DNA from: Sphingomonadaceae bacterium | GTDB taxonomy: Bacteria > Pseudomonadota > Alphaproteobacteria > Sphingomonadales > Sphingomonadaceae | Length of the DNA: 64,000 nt | Assembly (NCBI GenBank): GCA_025056155.1 | Contig: JANWWL010000001.1 | Span: 1-64,000 of the forward strand | Direction of reading: 5' to 3' | Part shown: positions 62,797 through 64,000 of the stretch, in pieces | How positions within the stretch are numbered: the first letter of the stretch is position 1 | Layout: each line of letters opens with the position of its first letter | The notes under the pieces: generated by a model | The model's database searches: none | The model's input: only the letters and a program-made list of their open reading frames with translations | Told to the model about the DNA's origin: nothing | Program-made: the position numbers and the translations under genes

Positions 62797-62848
62797 GCCC
62801 GGGGGTGCCGCCCGGGGGTGCTGCCCGGGGGTGCTGCCCGGGGGTCGC
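62797..62848 (+). repeat. Four tandem 13-base G-run repeats in the flgB leader
   Basis: The unit GCCCGGGGGTGCT (variants end GCC and CGC) occurs four times head to tail at 62797, 62810, 62823 and 62836. Each unit carries a run of five Gs, and another run of seven Gs lies just upstream (62786-62792). In RNA or single-stranded DNA these could form a G-quadruplex at the very 5' end of the flgB message. Confidence 0.85.
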
Positions 62849-63039
62849 TGGCGGGCCGCTCGTGGGTGTGGGCGTGTCGCCCGTGGGTCCCGGCGTGTCG
62901 CCTGGGTCACCGGCGGGTCGGTTCCGGGTGGGCGGTTCCGGGTGGGCGACGGCGGCGGTCCGGGGCGGCCTGGGGAGCGTTTCGCCCAAGGCCCGACCGG
63001 ATCGGACGGCGCGAACGGCATGCGGGAGGATGGCGGCAC
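62849..63039 (+). other. Remainder of flgB leader with degenerate G-rich repeats
   Basis: Further direct repeats fill this part: GGTTCCGGGTGGGC occurs twice (62920-62933 and 62934-62947), and GGCGTGTCGCC recurs near 62868 and 62892. The reading frames here translate to Gly/Pro/Arg-rich strings on both strands and look like by-products of the repeats. A GGGAGGA ribosome binding site at 63024-63030 precedes the flgB GTG. Confidence 0.6.
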
Positions 63040-63462
63040 GTGGAACCGATGGGTGCGAGAGACGCGACCGAGGGCGACCGGCTCGACCGGTTTCTGGGAT
63101 TGTCGGCCCAGGCGCTGCGGCTGCGGGCTCGGCGGCTCGAGGTGATCGCGTCGAACATCGCGAACGCGGCGACCCCCGGCTATCGCGCCCGCGACCTCGA
63201 TTTCCGGGCGGCCCTGGCCGAACGCGAAGACGGCCCCCCCCTTGCGCGGACCGATCCCCGGCACCTGGCGGCGCGCCAGACCGACGAGCGCCCGCAACTG
63301 CGCTTCCGGCGGCCGGTGCAGCCTTCGCTCGATGGGAACACCGTGGAACTGGCGGTCGAACAGGTGGCCTTCGCCGAGACGGCGGTGCGCTACCGAGCCA
63401 CCCTGGCCTTCCTCGACGCCCGAGTGGCCACGCTCAAGGCCGCCTTGCGCGGAGAGACCTGA
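63040..63462 (+). CDS. flgB: Flagellar proximal rod protein FlgB
   Basis: Rod subunit of 140 residues. The N-terminal rod motif RRLEVIASNIANAATPGYRARDLDF and the C-terminal helix (EQVAFAETAVRYRATLAFLDARVATLKAAL) are those of FlgB. The GTG at 63040 is nine bases after GGGAGGA; an in-frame ATG at 63049 is less well placed. Its TGA overlaps the flgC ATG (TGATG). It heads the flgBCD operon under the sigma-54 promoter. Confidence 0.94.
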   Translation: MEPMGARDATEGDRLDRFLGLSAQALRLRARRLEVIASNIANAATPGYRARDLDFRAALAEREDGPPLARTDPRHLAARQTDERPQLRFRRPVQPSLDGNTVELAVEQVAFAETAVRYRATLAFLDARVATLKAALRGET

Positions 63463-63866
63463 TGGGACCGTTCAGCCTTTTCGAGATCGCGGGTCGGGCG
63501 ATGAGCGCGCAGCTCGTCCGTCTCAACACCACCGCCTCCAACCTGGCCAACGCGGGCGCGGTCGCCGGCAGCGCCGAGACCGCCTTCCGGCCGCTGAAGC
63601 CCGTGTTCCGCACGCTCTACGACGGAGCGAGCGGGCGCGCGACGGTGGACGTGGCCGGCGTGGTGGCGGCGCGGGCCGAACCGGGCCGCCGGCACGAACC
63701 CGGCCATCCGTTGGCCGATGCGCAAGGCTACGTCTTCACGGCCGCGGTCGATCCGTTCGCCGAACTCGTGGAGATGGTCGAGACCGCGCGCCAGTTCCAG
63801 AACAGCATCGAAGTGCTCGAGACCGGCAAGGCGCTGATGCTCGAGACCTTGAGGCTCGGGCGATGA
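63462..63866 (+). CDS. flgC: Flagellar proximal rod protein FlgC
   Basis: Rod subunit of 134 residues. The N-terminal motif FEIAGRAMSAQLVRLNTTASNLANAGAV and the C-terminal VDPFAELVEMVETARQFQNSIEVLETGKALMLETLRLG (read in parts) are the FlgC/rod-hook signatures. The usual PYxRK stretch after the N-terminal motif is shortened to SAETAFRPLKPVF. Start and stop overlap flgB and flgD. Confidence 0.94.
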   Translation: MGPFSLFEIAGRAMSAQLVRLNTTASNLANAGAVAGSAETAFRPLKPVFRTLYDGASGRATVDVAGVVAARAEPGRRHEPGHPLADAQGYVFTAAVDPFAELVEMVETARQFQNSIEVLETGKALMLETLRLGR

Positions 63867-64000
63867 GCGCGCCGGCTCCCGTATCCGTGGGCGCCGCGGT
63901 GGCGCCGGCCGACGCCGGTCGGCGGACGTTGGGCCAAGAGGATTTCCTGTTGCTGCTCACCACCCAGCTCAAGGCCCAGGACCCGCTTTCGCCCCTCGAC
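63863..64000 (+). CDS. flgD: Flagellar hook-capping protein FlgD, N-terminal 46 residues
   Basis: Hook scaffold protein, cut by the window edge. The ATG overlaps the flgC stop (ATGA). After an Ala/Pro-rich start, LGQEDFLLLLTTQLKAQDPL is the diagnostic FlgD N-terminal motif. The frame is open to the last base. Confidence 0.9.
   Translation, partial: MSAPAPVSVGAAVAPADAGRRTLGQEDFLLLLTTQLKAQDPLSPLD

Noticed and set aside
62797-62848. CRISPR array
   Set aside because: The repeats are 13 bases, directly abutting with no spacers, and no cas gene is present.
62072-62989. Long N-terminal extension of FlgA
   Set aside because: The extension beyond 62560 is low-complexity and contains the flgA promoter; the ATG at 62560 starts a proper signal peptide.
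62505-63461. Gly/Pro-rich, collagen-like reading frames over the flgA-flgB gap
   Set aside because: They arise from the G-rich tandem repeats, cross two sigma-54 promoters and run out of frame into flgB.

Overview
This is a GC-rich (roughly 70 %) proteobacterial chromosome segment with very densely packed genes. Start and stop codons overlap at many junctions (ATGA, GTGA, TGATG), GTG and occasional TTG starts are common, and I see no rRNA, tRNA, insertion sequence, prophage or CRISPR array. From about 4.2 kb to the right end the gene content and order are alphaproteobacterial: holB-metG-tatD-MBL, the dusB-ntrB-ntrC-ntrY-ntrX-hfq-hflX block facing ispDF, a DUF2794 gene, rnd-lptC-lptA, an ArsR-methyltransferase regulator next to metF, mutY facing a DUF721 gene, and pheA facing a membrane-anchored cytochrome c. 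I cannot assign an order or genus.

The left end (1 to about 4.2 kb) looks different. It carries a truncated glnA with a sigma-54/NtrC promoter region next to a rhodanese gene (an arrangement I associate with beta- and gammaproteobacteria), then uppP, an alpha/beta hydrolase and the 3' half of thiC. Codon preference flips inside thiC near 4.15-4.25 kb, from gcg/ctc-rich on the left to gcc/ctg-rich on the right. The left arm may therefore come from another genome, either through a chimeric assembly across the conserved thiC core or through recombination. This is the most important caveat for anyone using the window.

Layout: 1-5.4 kb nitrogen assimilation (glnA), cell-wall lipid recycling (uppP) and thiamine synthesis (thiC with a TPP riboswitch). 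5.4-10.7 kb DNA polymerase III delta prime, methionyl-tRNA synthetase, a cation antiporter, TatD and an MBL hydrolase. 10.8-20.7 kb MazG, HflX, Hfq and the paired NtrYX/NtrBC nitrogen two-component systems with DusB. 20.8-25.9 kb isoprenoid, ubiquinone, lipoate, phospholipid and molybdopterin enzymes. 26-31.7 kb quinone oxidoreductase, PanE-like reductase, OxyR-AhpC-AhpD peroxide defence, CysE and DUF2794. 31.7-36.8 kb a fatty-acid oxidation operon. 37-44.9 kb HisI, PurF, threonine deaminase, leucyltransferase, UbiG and a VOC/hydrolase pair. 44.9-58.3 kb LPS transport, RNase D, MetF with its putative SAH-type regulator, MlaA, Grx/BolA, MutY, NudC, a GGDEF/EAL protein, PheA and cytochrome c. 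58.6-64 kb flagellar genes: flagellin, flgM, flgA, flgBCD.

Two regulatory themes recur. Sigma-54 control is visible at glnA and, strikingly, at two divergent near-consensus promoters between flgA and flgB, with inverted repeats between them and a G-run tandem repeat in the flgB leader. Redox and methyl-cycle regulators (OxyR, ArsR-methyltransferase) each sit beside a palindromic candidate operator. I did not find a clearly new multi-gene system. The best candidates for new biology are the flgA/flgB control region, the duplicated flagellin insert and the VOC/hydrolase pair.
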